Source of the DNA: Allocoprococcus sp004560705
Lineage (GTDB): Bacteria; Bacillota; Clostridia; Lachnospirales; Lachnospiraceae
Direction of reading: 5' to 3'
Assembly (NCBI RefSeq): GCF_052065755.1
Contig: NZ_JBQHTK010000003.1
Coordinates: 62,001 to 126,000, forward strand
Length of the DNA: 64,000 nucleotides
The notes beneath the pieces are model-generated. The model did not search any database and was not told the origin of the DNA. It worked only from the letters and a program-made list of their open reading frames with translations. Below are positions 25,214 through 33,903 of the stretch, piece after piece. The position numbers and the translations under genes were made by a program. Each line of letters begins with the position of its first letter. Within the stretch, counting starts at the first letter, position 1.

Positions 25214-25636
25214 TCAATCCTGGTCGTTTTCCAGTGCTTCTATAAATTTTTCATGATAATCCGGGTATTCCCGTTTGAGCGAGATCGGCCTCCCCTTAAG
25301 ATTCAGGAAACAATGCCTTGTCAGTCCCCGGCAATGAACCATCTGTGTTTTCTCATCCATTACATCGTAACTGATTGTAAGCTTGATCCCGTTATACTCT
25401 TTCACTTTCGGATAAATCGTGACCGTATCTCCAAAATGTACCATCCGCAGATACTCCGCCTCGACTGCCAGCACCGGGCTTATGATCTCCCGGGCTTCCA
25501 TCTCTTCATAAGGCATTCCAAGCTGTTCCAGATAATCGATTCTCGCCTCTTCAAACCAACGGATGTAATTGGAGTGGTGAACGATCTTCATCTGATCCGT
25601 CTCGTAATACTGCACTTTGTGTCTGTATGCTTCCAT
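25214..25636 (-). CDS. Acyl-CoA thioesterase (hot-dog fold, YbgC/FcbC-like)
   Basis: The 140-residue protein has the 4-hydroxybenzoyl-CoA thioesterase pattern QYYETDQMKIVHHSNYIRWFEEAR, with the catalytic Asp in the first helix. Hot-dog thioesterases of this kind hydrolyse short or aromatic acyl-CoAs. The gene sits between the Thr T-box and thrS, 47 bp ahead of thrS, so it is read from the same regulated transcript. Why a thioesterase should respond to threonine is not clear. The ATG at 25636 follows GGAAGGAGTG. Confidence 0.9.
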   Translation of the reverse strand: MEAYRHKVQYYETDQMKIVHHSNYIRWFEEARIDYLEQLGMPYEEMEAREIISPVLAVEAEYLRMVHFGDTVTIYPKVKEYNGIKLTISYDVMDEKTQMVHCRGLTRHCFLNLKGRPISLKREYPDYHEKFIEALENDQD

Positions 25637-25674
25637 CTACTTCTCACTCCTTCCGCTCATATATGCATGGCAAC

Positions 25675-25915
25675 AAAAAATCCCCTGCAGTATAAACATC
25701 TACTGCAAGGGACGAGTCAACATCATTACTCGCGGTTCCACCCCGCTTGCTCCGGCGTCATGCCAAAGCCACTTCATTCGGATGATAACGGTATCCTGCC
25801 GTGCTGCTCCTCACAGCCGCTCCGAGATGGTCTTCAAACGCTTCTGCAATAAAAAGCTTCCAGCCATGGCTTTTCTCTCTGTGATTCTTCCGCGTTCTAC
25901 TCTTCTCATCAACAC
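25675..25915 (-). promoter_or_regulatory. T-box leader, specifier ACC (threonine)
   Basis: Minus-strand landmarks are the AGTA element (25901-25898), AGAGAG, specifier ACC in the context GAAGACCA (25831-25829), T-box GGGTGGAACCGCG (25743-25731) and a terminator hairpin (25712-25682) followed by TTTTTT. It controls the thioesterase-thrS transcript. Confidence 0.92.
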
Positions 25916-25925
25916 ATTTGCTATT

Positions 25926-25954
25926 ATTATAGACATGTGGAAAGTATTTGTCAA
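25926..25954 (-). promoter_or_regulatory. Promoter of the Thr T-box transcript
   Basis: TTGACA (25954-25949) and TATAAT (25931-25926), both perfect consensus, with 17 bp between. Confidence 0.85.
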
Positions 25955-25963
25955 TTATGAAAT

Positions 25964-26473
25964 CTATTTATTCTTCCCACAACATTTTTTATATTTCTTT
26001 CCGCTTCCGCACGGACATGGGTCGTTCGGATAAACTTTCTTTTCTACGTGTACAGTACGGGAATTCTTCTGTTCTTTATACAGTTCTTTTCTCTTTTCTT
26101 CCGTGAAAATATTTTCCCACTGCGGGAGTTCATAAAGCCAGTCCGCTTTTGCGTCTACCATATTTTTGTAAAGCAGTTCTTTGTCAAACGCAAGGCTCAC
26201 AACGGTATCTTCATCCATGGTCTCGATCGGATTTGGTTCTTTCAGGCTGTCGTTGATACCATCCAGGAATCCGGTCATGGTAAATACTTCTACACCATAT
26301 TTTTCTGCAAGTTCTTTCACCGTTCCCTTAACCTCTTCATCCGGATTGGTAAGAAGCTTTTCATAGATTTCCTTTTCAATCTGAAAATAGGTTCCCCAGA
26401 ACTTCTGCAGGGAATTCTGATCCATTTCTTTTGAATATGCGGTATCTCTCCACTGTTCTAATAAAGTACTCAT
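25964..26473 (-). CDS. SEC-C motif protein
   Basis: The 169-residue protein ends in DPCPCGSGKKYKKCCGK, the SEC-C zinc-binding motif also found at the end of SecA. The rest is an acidic, helical domain of unknown function (FLDGINDSLKEP, ADWLYELPQWEN). A role in protein targeting or as a metal-dependent adaptor is possible but unproven. It has its own promoter (26512-26540), back to back with that of a small membrane protein. Confidence 0.88.
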   Translation of the reverse strand: MSTLLEQWRDTAYSKEMDQNSLQKFWGTYFQIEKEIYEKLLTNPDEEVKGTVKELAEKYGVEVFTMTGFLDGINDSLKEPNPIETMDEDTVVSLAFDKELLYKNMVDAKADWLYELPQWENIFTEEKRKELYKEQKNSRTVHVEKKVYPNDPCPCGSGKKYKKCCGKNK

Positions 26474-26511
26474 ATTTGTAAATTCTCCTTTTTGTTCTTT
26501 TCACTCCATAT

Positions 26512-26540
26512 ATCATACAGCATTTCTTATCCGTTTGCAA
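26512..26540 (-). promoter_or_regulatory. Promoter of the SEC-C gene
   Basis: TTGCAA (26540-26535) and TATGAT (26517-26512) with 17 bp between, on the minus strand. Confidence 0.7.
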
Positions 26541-26549
26541 AACATTTTC

Positions 26550-26578
26550 TTGTGGAAATGCAATTTTGTTATTATAAT
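26550..26578 (+). promoter_or_regulatory. Promoter of the 77-residue membrane protein gene
   Basis: TTGTGG at 26550-26555 and TATAAT at 26573-26578 with 17 bp between; divergent from the SEC-C promoter. Confidence 0.7.
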
Positions 26579-26608
26579 AGATAGAAAAGATGAAAACAGG
26601 TGATTTAA

Positions 26609-26842
26609 ATGAAAAAAACAAAACGGATTCTCGCACTGATCGGTGCTGTTTTACTGATTCTTTTGTATGCAAGTACATTGATTTTTGCACTCACGGATCA
26701 TTCACAGACACATGGGCTCTTTAAAGCTTCCATTGCCTGTACGATCCTCGTTCCGGTTCTTCTCTATGCCTATACATTGTTCTACAGGCTGCTTCGCAAA
26801 GATGATTCGGATGATTCGAACGATGAAAACAAAGCCGAATAG
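26609..26842 (+). CDS. Small membrane protein, 77 residues
   Basis: A lysine-rich start is followed by two hydrophobic segments (ILALIGAVLLILLYASTLIF and ACTILVPVLLYAYTLFY) and a short acidic tail rich in Asp and Glu. That predicts two membrane spans with both ends inside. I do not recognise the family. It has its own promoter and a terminator at 26854-26890, so it is a self-contained unit. Confidence 0.75.
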   Translation: MKKTKRILALIGAVLLILLYASTLIFALTDHSQTHGLFKASIACTILVPVLLYAYTLFYRLLRKDDSDDSNDENKAE

Positions 26843-26843
26843 C

Positions 26844-27008
26844 TTACGTCATGGAAAGCTCTGCCAGCATCCAGGGAGAGCTTTCTTTTTCGTATGTCTG
26901 CTCTTTTCTGTTCCTTCTCTCTTTTTCACGCAACTTTCTGCGTCTGTTCAAATATTCTTCGATCGAGATCGTTTCCTGTTCATTTCTCATTTTCTCTTTC
27001 TGAATCAT
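26844..27008 (-). CDS. Small basic protein, 54 residues
   Basis: A complete frame starts at the ATG at 27008, seven bases after GGAGGGG. It encodes MIQKEKMRNEQETISIEEYL, then a highly charged helix with NRRRKLREKERRNRKEQ and the end SPWMLAELSMT. The middle would be a basic amphipathic helix or coiled coil. The gene converges on the 77-residue membrane protein with a single base between the stop codons. The terminator stem of that gene lies inside the last codons here. The function is unknown. Confidence 0.65.
   Translation of the reverse strand: MIQKEKMRNEQETISIEEYLNRRRKLREKERRNRKEQTYEKESSPWMLAELSMT
26854..26890 (+). terminator. Terminator of the 77-residue membrane protein gene
   Basis: GAAAGCTCT (26854-26862) pairs with AGAGCTTTC (26877-26885) and is followed by TTTTT. 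It overlaps the 3' codons of the convergent 54-residue gene. Confidence 0.8.
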
Positions 27009-27112
27009 AAGTCCCCTCCTTCCCCGACCTTTTTATTATATGAGACCGGACAGCCATTTATGACCGGAAGCACATATTTTCTGACTAAATATTTTTCTGC
27101 CAAAAAAATGGA

Positions 27113-27142
27113 TTGACAATCAACACCTCTTTCTACTACACT
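27113..27142 (+). promoter_or_regulatory. asnA promoter
   Basis: TTGACA at 27113-27118 and TACACT at 27137-27142 with 18 bp between. Confidence 0.7.
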
Positions 27143-27166
27143 TGTACTAATGAGTAGGAAAGGAAG

Positions 27167-28183
27167 ATGAACATGGAACACTTGATAATACCGGAGAATT
27201 ACCATTCTCCGCTTACGATTCGTGAGACTGAGGTTGCTATCAAAGAGGTCAAAGACCATTTTGAGCGTTCACTTGCCAAGTCTCTGCACCTGACCCGTGT
27301 ATCTGCTCCGCTTTTTGTACGCCCGGAATCCGGTCTGAATGATAACCTGAATGGTATAGAACGTCCGGTCTCTTTCGGTGTGAAGGAACAGAATGACAAA
27401 GAGGTCGAAATCGTCCATTCTCTTGCAAAATGGAAACGTTACGCGCTGAAGCGCTACGGATTCCACTCAGGGGAGGGACTTTATACGGATATGAGTGCAA
27501 TCCGCCGGGATGAAGAAACGGACAATATCCATTCGATCTATGTAGACCAGTGGGATTGGGAGAAAGTAATCTCAAAAGAAGAACGGAATATGGAAACGCT
27601 GGAGTATACCGTAAATAAAGTCTACAGCGCATTAAAAGAAACAGAACAGTTTATGGCACGCCGCTATAATTACATAGAGGCTTATCTGCCGGATGAGATC
27701 ACATTTATTACTTCTCAGGAACTGGAAACCATGTATCCGGATAAGACACCAAAGGAACGCGAATACCGTTTTGCCAAAGCCAAAGGAGCCATTTTTATCA
27801 AACAGATCGGTAAAACGCTTGCTTCCGGAACGAAACATGACGGACGTGCTCCGGACTATGATGACTGGGAACTGAACGGGGACATTATTGTATACTATCC
27901 AGTTCTGGACATTGCACTGGAACTCTCTTCCATGGGAATCCGTGTCGATGAAGAAGCATTGAAACGTCAGCTCAAAGCTGCCGGATGCGAAGAGCGCGCG
28001 GGACTGGACTTCCAGAAATCTCTTCTGGCCGGAGAACTTCCCTATACAGTCGGCGGCGGAATCGGGCAGTCTCGTATCTGTATGTTCTATCTCAGGAAAG
28101 CGCACATCGGAGAAGTACAGTCCTCCGTATGGCCGGACGAGATCGTACAGCATGCATCGGAGAACGGACTCTATCTGCTTTAA
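27167..28183 (+). CDS. asnA: Aspartate-ammonia ligase
   Basis: The 338-residue enzyme is an ammonia-dependent asparagine synthetase, related to class II tRNA synthetases. It makes asparagine from aspartate, ammonia and ATP via an aspartyl-adenylate. Family landmarks are VSAPLFV, SLAKWKRYAL, TDMSAIRRDE, YVDQWDWEKV and the C-terminal GGGIGQSRICMFYL. Two closely spaced ATGs (27167 and 27173) follow AGGAAAGGAAG; either could be used. It is monocistronic with its own promoter and terminator. No T-box precedes it. Confidence 0.96.
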   Translation: MNMEHLIIPENYHSPLTIRETEVAIKEVKDHFERSLAKSLHLTRVSAPLFVRPESGLNDNLNGIERPVSFGVKEQNDKEVEIVHSLAKWKRYALKRYGFHSGEGLYTDMSAIRRDEETDNIHSIYVDQWDWEKVISKEERNMETLEYTVNKVYSALKETEQFMARRYNYIEAYLPDEITFITSQELETMYPDKTPKEREYRFAKAKGAIFIKQIGKTLASGTKHDGRAPDYDDWELNGDIIVYYPVLDIALELSSMGIRVDEEALKRQLKAAGCEERAGLDFQKSLLAGELPYTVGGGIGQSRICMFYLRKAHIGEVQSSVWPDEIVQHASENGLYLL

Positions 28184-28187
28184 AACA

Positions 28188-28270
28188 CTGCCGCAATTCT
28201 GCGGATTTTAAGGCAGTTGCACACAACGAAAGAGGACACAGCATACTGATATGCCATGTCCTCTTTTTTC
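28188..28270 (+). terminator. asnA terminator region (two hairpins)
   Basis: A first hairpin (ACTGCC/GGCAGT, 28188-28218) is followed by a second (AGAGGACA at 28231 pairing with TGTCCTCT ending 28264) with TTTTTT. The second also serves loosely for purA on the other strand. Confidence 0.75.
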
Positions 28271-28288
28271 ATTTATTCTATTCATCCA

Positions 28289-29563
28289 TTATCTGAAAAT
28301 AATATCATGTCTTCCCGGTCCGTTTGAAACCATGGTAATCGGGTATCCAATCTCTTTCTCGATAAATTCAATATAATTTCTGCAGTTCTCCGGCAGATCT
28401 TCATACTTCTTGATTCCACGGATATCACATTTCCATCCCGGAAGAGTCTTAAGAACCGGTTTTGCTTTTTCAAGCAGATGTGTGGTCGGGAATTCCGTCG
28501 TCACTTCGCCGTCGATCTCATATCCTACACATACCGGGATCTCATCCAGATATCCCAGAACGTCAACTACCGTAAATGCAACGTCTGTTGTTCCCTGCAG
28601 ACGGCATCCGTATTTGGAAGCCACACAGTCAAACCATCCCATACGTCTCGGACGTCCTGTCGTTGCACCGAATTCGCCGCCGTCTCCGCCGCGTCTTCTC
28701 AGTTCATCTGCCTCTTCTCCGAAGATCTCGCTTACAAATGCACCTGCTCCGACCGCGCTGGAGTATGCCTTACATACTGTTACGATCTGCTTGATCTCAT
28801 ATGGCGGAATACCTGCGCCGATCGCACCATAAGCCGCAAGTGTGGAAGAAGAAGTAACCATCGGATAAATGCCATGATCCGGATCCTTCAATGTTCCAAG
28901 CTGTCCCTCCAGCAGGATCTCTTTGCCCTCTTTGATCGCCTGATCAAGATAAGCGGAAACATTACATACATAAGGTTCTACCATCTCTCTGTAGCTTACT
29001 AATTCTTTATATAATTCCTCAGGATCGATTAATGGTTTGTGATACAGATGCTCAAGCAGCACGTTCTTCTGCTCCGCCACCCGAACAACCTTTTCTTTCA
29101 GCAGATCATCATCAAAAAGTTCGCTGATCTGGAAACCGATCTTTGCATACTTGTCAGAATAGAACGGAGCAATTCCTGACTTTGTAGAGCCAAATGACTT
29201 TCCTCCCAGTCTCTCCTCTTCATATGCATCAAAATTTTTATGGTATGACATTACCATCTGTGCTCTGTCAGAAACCAGAATCTTCGGCATCGGCACTCCT
29301 CTGTCGATGATGGACTGAATCTCATTGAACAACACCGGAATATCGACTGCAACACCATTTCCGATAATACTTGTAGTATGTCCATAGAACACGCCCGACG
29401 GCAGTGTGTGAAGAGCAAATTTACCATAATCGTTGATAATTGTATGTCCTGCATTCGCACCGCCCTGGAAACGGATAATGATATCAGCCTTTTCTGCAAG
29501 CATGTCTGTAATCTTGCCCTTGCCTTCGTCTCCCCAGTTCGCACCTACTACTGCTTTAACCAT
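28289..29563 (-). CDS. purA: Adenylosuccinate synthetase
   Basis: The 424-residue enzyme joins IMP and aspartate with GTP in AMP synthesis. The N-terminal P-loop region GANWGDEGKGK is intact, with RFQGGANAGHTI, the IMP-binding STKSGIAP region and TTTGRPRRMGW in place. It is monocistronic, and the ATG follows AGGAGGATATATC. I saw no purine riboswitch in its leader. Confidence 0.97.
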   Translation of the reverse strand: MVKAVVGANWGDEGKGKITDMLAEKADIIIRFQGGANAGHTIINDYGKFALHTLPSGVFYGHTTSIIGNGVAVDIPVLFNEIQSIIDRGVPMPKILVSDRAQMVMSYHKNFDAYEEERLGGKSFGSTKSGIAPFYSDKYAKIGFQISELFDDDLLKEKVVRVAEQKNVLLEHLYHKPLIDPEELYKELVSYREMVEPYVCNVSAYLDQAIKEGKEILLEGQLGTLKDPDHGIYPMVTSSSTLAAYGAIGAGIPPYEIKQIVTVCKAYSSAVGAGAFVSEIFGEEADELRRRGGDGGEFGATTGRPRRMGWFDCVASKYGCRLQGTTDVAFTVVDVLGYLDEIPVCVGYEIDGEVTTEFPTTHLLEKAKPVLKTLPGWKCDIRGIKKYEDLPENCRNYIEFIEKEIGYPITMVSNGPGRHDIIFR

Positions 29564-29634
29564 GATATATCCTCCTGCTTATATTCATATATGTATCCCA
29601 TGTAACTTTTGTACTATAAGAAACACCTTTAAAA

Positions 29635-29663
29635 ATTATACAACATTTTTTCTCATATGTACA
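29635..29663 (-). promoter_or_regulatory. purA promoter
   Basis: TGTACA (29663-29658) and TATAAT (29640-29635) with 17 bp between, on the minus strand. Confidence 0.6.
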
Positions 29664-29744
29664 TTCTTATTTTTTGAAAACTGTTTTTTCCTGGTTTTTT
29701 CGCAAATCCTAAGCCGATCAGACACGAAATCTGCCGGTTTACTC

Positions 29745-31334
29745 CTACATAAGAGGGGCAATCAGACGGAGGATCTGCCCATACAGTTTCGTAAAAAGGC
29801 TTCGGTTTCTGACTTCCGTAAGCGTAACTTTATGGCATTTCTTCAGCGTCTCCTGGAAATCCTTTTCAATATCATAAACCACCGGATTATGATAAATAAA
29901 GACACCACATTCAAAATGCAGGTACAGACTGCGGTAATCCAGATTGATGGTTCCTACTGTAGCCGTATCGTCATCCGAAGTAAATACCTTTGCATGTACA
30001 AATCCCGGTGTATATTCATAAATCTGAACTCCTTTTTCCAAAAGCTCAGCATAATATGTCTTGGCCAGATAAAACGCATACGGCTTATCCGGAATCCCCG
30101 GCATGATGATGATCACTTCGATCCCGCATTTGGCAGCTCGTGTAAGAGCCGTGATCATCTCACTGTCAAGGATCAGATACGGTGTCATAATATGGACATA
30201 TTTCTTCGCATGATTCAATATGTGAAAATAAACCTCTTCTCCCACATTCTCATGATCAAACGGACTGTCCCCGTATGGAATCATATAACCGGTCTCTCTC
30301 CGGAATCCGCTTTTCTTGACCGTCAGATATTTTTTATAATCCTCCGGGCGGCGTTCCCAGAGATTCCACATCTGCAGGAACATCATGGTGAAGCTTTGTA
30401 CCGCATCTCCTTTCAGCATAATCGCGGTATCTTTCCAATGACCAAACCGCAGCTTCTGATTGATATATTCATCAGCCAGATTGACCCCACCGGTAAACGC
30501 AACTTTTCCATCAATCACACAGATCTTTCTGTGATCCCGGTTATTCTGACTGGTGGACATAACCGGTTTAATCGGCGCGAACTGCTTGCACTGGATTCCC
30601 ATTTTCCTGAGCTTTTCCGGATACTCATATGGAAGCAGGGCAACACTGCACATACCGTCATACATGAAACGGACTTCCACACCTTCCTGTACCTTCTTCT
30701 GCAAAATATCCAGAACTGAATTCCACATATACCCTTCTTCAACTATGAAGTATTCCATAAAAATAAATTTTTCTGCCTTCTCCAGTTCCGCTAAAAGCGC
30801 CGGGAATTTATCATCTCCCAGTGGGAAATACGTAGCCTCCGTATTTCCGTATGTCGGGAATCCCACCTGCTGATACAGGAAATGTGACAAATTCACATTC
30901 GCAAGTCTGCTGCTTCGCATCGTCTGGACAATTCCTTCATTCTGCTCCATATACGGTTCTGTTTCATGCCGAAGATCTTCCAGCCTCTTTCCCAGAAAAT
31001 GGGTTCCAAATTCGGTCTTCGTAAAAATATAGAATCCCACTCCCACGACCGGTACAAGCAGAATAAACAGAAGCCATGTCATCTTGAATTCAGGCGTCCC
31101 TTTCTCATTCATAATATAAATGACTGACACAACAGAAAGTATGACAAAAACTCCATATAAATAGTTTGTATAATTCTCCAGATAAGTGAGCGAAAATAAC
31201 ATCAGCTCAATCTGTAAAAGAAGCAAAATAATCACAACTGCGGTACGGCTGTAGATTACACCAAAAATTTTATTTTTCGCCCTTTTCCTAATTGTCTGAC
31301 CTTTTTCATACATCAAAGTCTCTTTTTCATCCAT
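29745..31334 (-). CDS. cls: Cardiolipin synthase (phospholipase D type)
   Basis: The 529-residue enzyme has two N-terminal membrane spans (about residues 30-75) and two phospholipase D domains. The HKD motifs are HRKICVIDGK in the first and HAKVFTSDDD in the second. It condenses two phosphatidylglycerols into cardiolipin at the membrane. The length is typical for bacterial Cls. The ribosome site is modest (AAAGGAAC about 14 bases upstream, TAGGA closer). It is a single-gene unit between purA and a small membrane protein. Confidence 0.93.
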   Translation of the reverse strand: MDEKETLMYEKGQTIRKRAKNKIFGVIYSRTAVVIILLLLQIELMLFSLTYLENYTNYLYGVFVILSVVSVIYIMNEKGTPEFKMTWLLFILLVPVVGVGFYIFTKTEFGTHFLGKRLEDLRHETEPYMEQNEGIVQTMRSSRLANVNLSHFLYQQVGFPTYGNTEATYFPLGDDKFPALLAELEKAEKFIFMEYFIVEEGYMWNSVLDILQKKVQEGVEVRFMYDGMCSVALLPYEYPEKLRKMGIQCKQFAPIKPVMSTSQNNRDHRKICVIDGKVAFTGGVNLADEYINQKLRFGHWKDTAIMLKGDAVQSFTMMFLQMWNLWERRPEDYKKYLTVKKSGFRRETGYMIPYGDSPFDHENVGEEVYFHILNHAKKYVHIMTPYLILDSEMITALTRAAKCGIEVIIIMPGIPDKPYAFYLAKTYYAELLEKGVQIYEYTPGFVHAKVFTSDDDTATVGTINLDYRSLYLHFECGVFIYHNPVVYDIEKDFQETLKKCHKVTLTEVRNRSLFTKLYGQILRLIAPLM

Positions 31335-31503
31335 TCCTAATTGATGTTCCTTTCTTAAATCAATATCCTATATCGTATCACATATCTTATCACAAAAACC
31401 AGTGTTTATAAATATTTTACTTTTCCTTTTACGGAAAAAGTATTACAATGAATTTGTTTATATGCATCTTATTATGCATTTCGTCTAAGAAAGGAGTATT
31501 ATT

Positions 31504-31926
31504 ATGGCAAAAAATTTCAGAAAACTCCTGCTTGGCCTGACCGCCGCCGGAGCTGCCGGAGCAGGTATCTATTATTGGATGAAGAAAAAGAATGACATCG
31601 AATCAGAAGATGATTTTGATGATGATTTCGATGATGATGATTTTGAATTAGATGATGACCTCGGCGAAGTCAAGGAACGCGGTTATGTTCATCTCAATCC
31701 ATCTTCCGCTCAGACATCCGATACTTCCAGTGCCACTGAAGAACAGCCTGAATCCGAAGCATCGGCTGAAGCGGAAAAACCAGCCGAACCCGTAGAGCCA
31801 TCCGAAGCAGAAGCACCGGGACAACCTGATGAAACTACAGTCGAAGAAGCAGATTCCGAGCAGAAAATTGACGCTCCTGAAGAAGCAGGGAAGCCGGCTG
31901 ATGCTTCCGAAGAAAAAAACGAATAG
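31504..31926 (+). CDS. Membrane-anchored acidic low-complexity protein
   Basis: The 140-residue protein has one N-terminal hydrophobic segment (LLLGLTAAGAAGAGIYYW), a run of Asp/Glu (DDFDDDFDDDDFELDDD), and a long tail rich in Glu, Ala, Pro and Ser. This predicts an anchored, disordered, negatively charged extension. I do not recognise a family. AAGAAAGGAG precedes the ATG, and a strong terminator follows. It shares this architecture with the 43507-44025 gene. Confidence 0.75.
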   Translation: MAKNFRKLLLGLTAAGAAGAGIYYWMKKKNDIESEDDFDDDFDDDDFELDDDLGEVKERGYVHLNPSSAQTSDTSSATEEQPESEASAEAEKPAEPVEPSEAEAPGQPDETTVEEADSEQKIDAPEEAGKPADASEEKNE

Positions 31927-31950
31927 ATTACAGCCGTTATACCGGAATAG

Positions 31951-31985
31951 AAAATGCAGCATTGATTCAAATGCTGCATTTTTAT
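31951..31985 (+). terminator. Terminator of the acidic membrane protein gene
   Basis: AAATGCAGCAT pairs with ATGCTGCATTT and is followed by T-rich sequence. Confidence 0.85.
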
Positions 31986-32009
31986 TCTTAAATTTTCGAA
32001 AATTCTTTT

Positions 32010-33674
32010 TTATTTCGGTAGTTTAAATGAACTTTTCAACGATACAATCCTATTAAACACCAACGCATTCGGTTTGGAATCGTGCGAATCCACACAGAAA
32101 TATCCCTGGCGCACAAACTGGAAACTGTCATAGGCCTTTGCCTCTGAGAAGTTCGGTTCTACAAGAATTTCCTTTTCGGTAAGTGAATTCGGATTCAGAT
32201 TCATGGAACCGTCTTCTTTGTTATAAACGCCCTTCTCCTCATCGATCAGGTTCTCATATAAGCGTGCCGTTGCCTTCACAGCATGTTCCGCTGATACCCA
32301 GTGAATCGTGCCTTTTACTTTTCTTCCGGTAAATCCACTGCCTGATTTCGTCTCCGGATCATAGGTACAATGGATCACGGTCACATTTCCATTTTCATCT
32401 TTCTCATAATCCACACACTTCACAAAATATGCATTCATCAGACGGACTTCATTGCCCGGGAAAAGGCGGAAATATTTCTTCGGTGGTTCTTCCATAAAGT
32501 CATCCCTTTCAATATAAAGTTCACGGCTAAACGGAACCTTTCTGCTTCCCAGCTCTTCATTTTCCAGATTATTCGGTGCATCAAGCCATTCGGTTTCTCC
32601 TTCCGGATAATTGTCAATCACGAGTTTCACCGGATCCAGCACCGCCATCATACGCGGCCTTTTTAACTTCAGATCTTCGCGGATACAATACTCCAGCATC
32701 GCGTAATCCACAGCTCCCTGAGTCTTGGATACCCCGCAGAGATCCACAAACATCTTAATGGATTCCGGTGTAAAGCCACGACGGCGGAGTGCCGCGATCG
32801 AAACCAGACGCGGATCATCCCATCCATCAACGACCTTGTCCTCAACCAGCTTTTTAATATATCTCTTGCCTGTAACCACATTATTCAAATATAATTTACC
32901 AAATTCAATCTGACGCGGCGGATTCTCGAATTCACACTCTCTCACTACCCAGTCATAAAGCGGGCGATGATCTTCAAATTCCAACGTGCAGATGGAGTGG
33001 GTGATTCCTTCGACTGCGTCCTCAATCGGATGCGCAAAATCATACATCGGATAAATGCACCACTTATCCCCTGTATTATGATGTGACATGTGTGCCACCC
33101 GGTAAATGACCGGATCCCGCATATTGATATTCGGAGAAGCCATATCGATCTTTGCACGGAGTACCTTCTCACCGTCTTTATAGACACCGGCTCTCATATT
33201 CTCAAATAACTCCAGATTCTCTTCCACCGACCGGTCTCGATAAGGACTGTTCTTCCCCGGTTCGGTCAGAGTCCCGCGGTATTCCCGGATCTCATCCGCT
33301 GTCAGATCACATACGAACGCTTTGCCCTTCTTGATCAATTTGACCGCACATTCATACATTGTATCAAAATAATCTGATGCAAAATAAAGATGCTCCCCCC
33401 AGTCAGCTCCCAGCCACTGAATATCCTCTTTGATGGAATCCACGAATTCCATCTTCTCTTTCGTCGGGTTCGTATCATCAAAACGCATATGGAATGTTCC
33501 GTTATATTTCTGGGCCAGTCCATAATTTAAAAGAATAGATTTGGCATGTCCGATATGAAGATATCCGTTCGGTTCCGGCGGAAAACGTGTACAGACATGG
33601 TCATAAACACCTTCTCTCAAATCTTTGTCAATTTCCTGTTCAATAAAATTCTTTGATACCATTTCTTCTGCCAT
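32010..33674 (-). CDS. glnS: Glutaminyl-tRNA synthetase
   Basis: The 554-residue class I synthetase has FPPEPNGYLHIGHAKSI (HIGH motif) near residue 31, FDDTNPTKEKMEFVDSI, and the KMSKS-loop region near VPFSRELYIERDDF, which resembles that of other bacterial GlnRS. The C-terminal beta-barrel anticodon domain is complete. It charges tRNA-Gln directly, unlike the GatCAB route used by many Firmicutes. GAGGAGG lies eight bases before the ATG. No T-box precedes it. Confidence 0.95.
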   Translation of the reverse strand: MAEEMVSKNFIEQEIDKDLREGVYDHVCTRFPPEPNGYLHIGHAKSILLNYGLAQKYNGTFHMRFDDTNPTKEKMEFVDSIKEDIQWLGADWGEHLYFASDYFDTMYECAVKLIKKGKAFVCDLTADEIREYRGTLTEPGKNSPYRDRSVEENLELFENMRAGVYKDGEKVLRAKIDMASPNINMRDPVIYRVAHMSHHNTGDKWCIYPMYDFAHPIEDAVEGITHSICTLEFEDHRPLYDWVVRECEFENPPRQIEFGKLYLNNVVTGKRYIKKLVEDKVVDGWDDPRLVSIAALRRRGFTPESIKMFVDLCGVSKTQGAVDYAMLEYCIREDLKLKRPRMMAVLDPVKLVIDNYPEGETEWLDAPNNLENEELGSRKVPFSRELYIERDDFMEEPPKKYFRLFPGNEVRLMNAYFVKCVDYEKDENGNVTVIHCTYDPETKSGSGFTGRKVKGTIHWVSAEHAVKATARLYENLIDEEKGVYNKEDGSMNLNPNSLTEKEILVEPNFSEAKAYDSFQFVRQGYFCVDSHDSKPNALVFNRIVSLKSSFKLPK

Positions 33675-33745
33675 GGTAAATCCTCCTCAGGTTCTCAATC
33701 TGTGGAATCCGCCGCAGAAGGCCGATTCCTGAAACTTTGTTCATT

Positions 33746-33774
33746 AGTTTACCACAATTTATGACAGAGAACAA
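33746..33774 (-). promoter_or_regulatory. glnS promoter
   Basis: TTGTTC (33774-33769) and TAAACT (33751-33746) with 17 bp between. The leader then contains a small hairpin (GGAATC/GATTCC) before the ribosome site. Confidence 0.65.
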
Positions 33775-33802
33775 CAATTTTATCATTGTTCCTCTCACTT
33801 CA

Positions 33803-33831
33803 TTGACTTTTTCAAAATACATTCTTATAAT
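33803..33831 (+). promoter_or_regulatory. Promoter of the second MATE gene
   Basis: TTGACT at 33803-33808 and TATAAT at 33826-33831 with 17 bp between. Confidence 0.8.
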
Positions 33832-33903
33832 TAAAAAGTGTACTTTAGTCTGTAACCAGTTTATAACTATGTACAGTCAACATAACTATCGGGGGTTTTT
33901 GGT

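Noticed and set aside
29433..30719. Plus-strand frame of 428 residues opposite cls and the 5' end of purA
   Set aside because: It is a shadow of two well-supported minus-strand genes.
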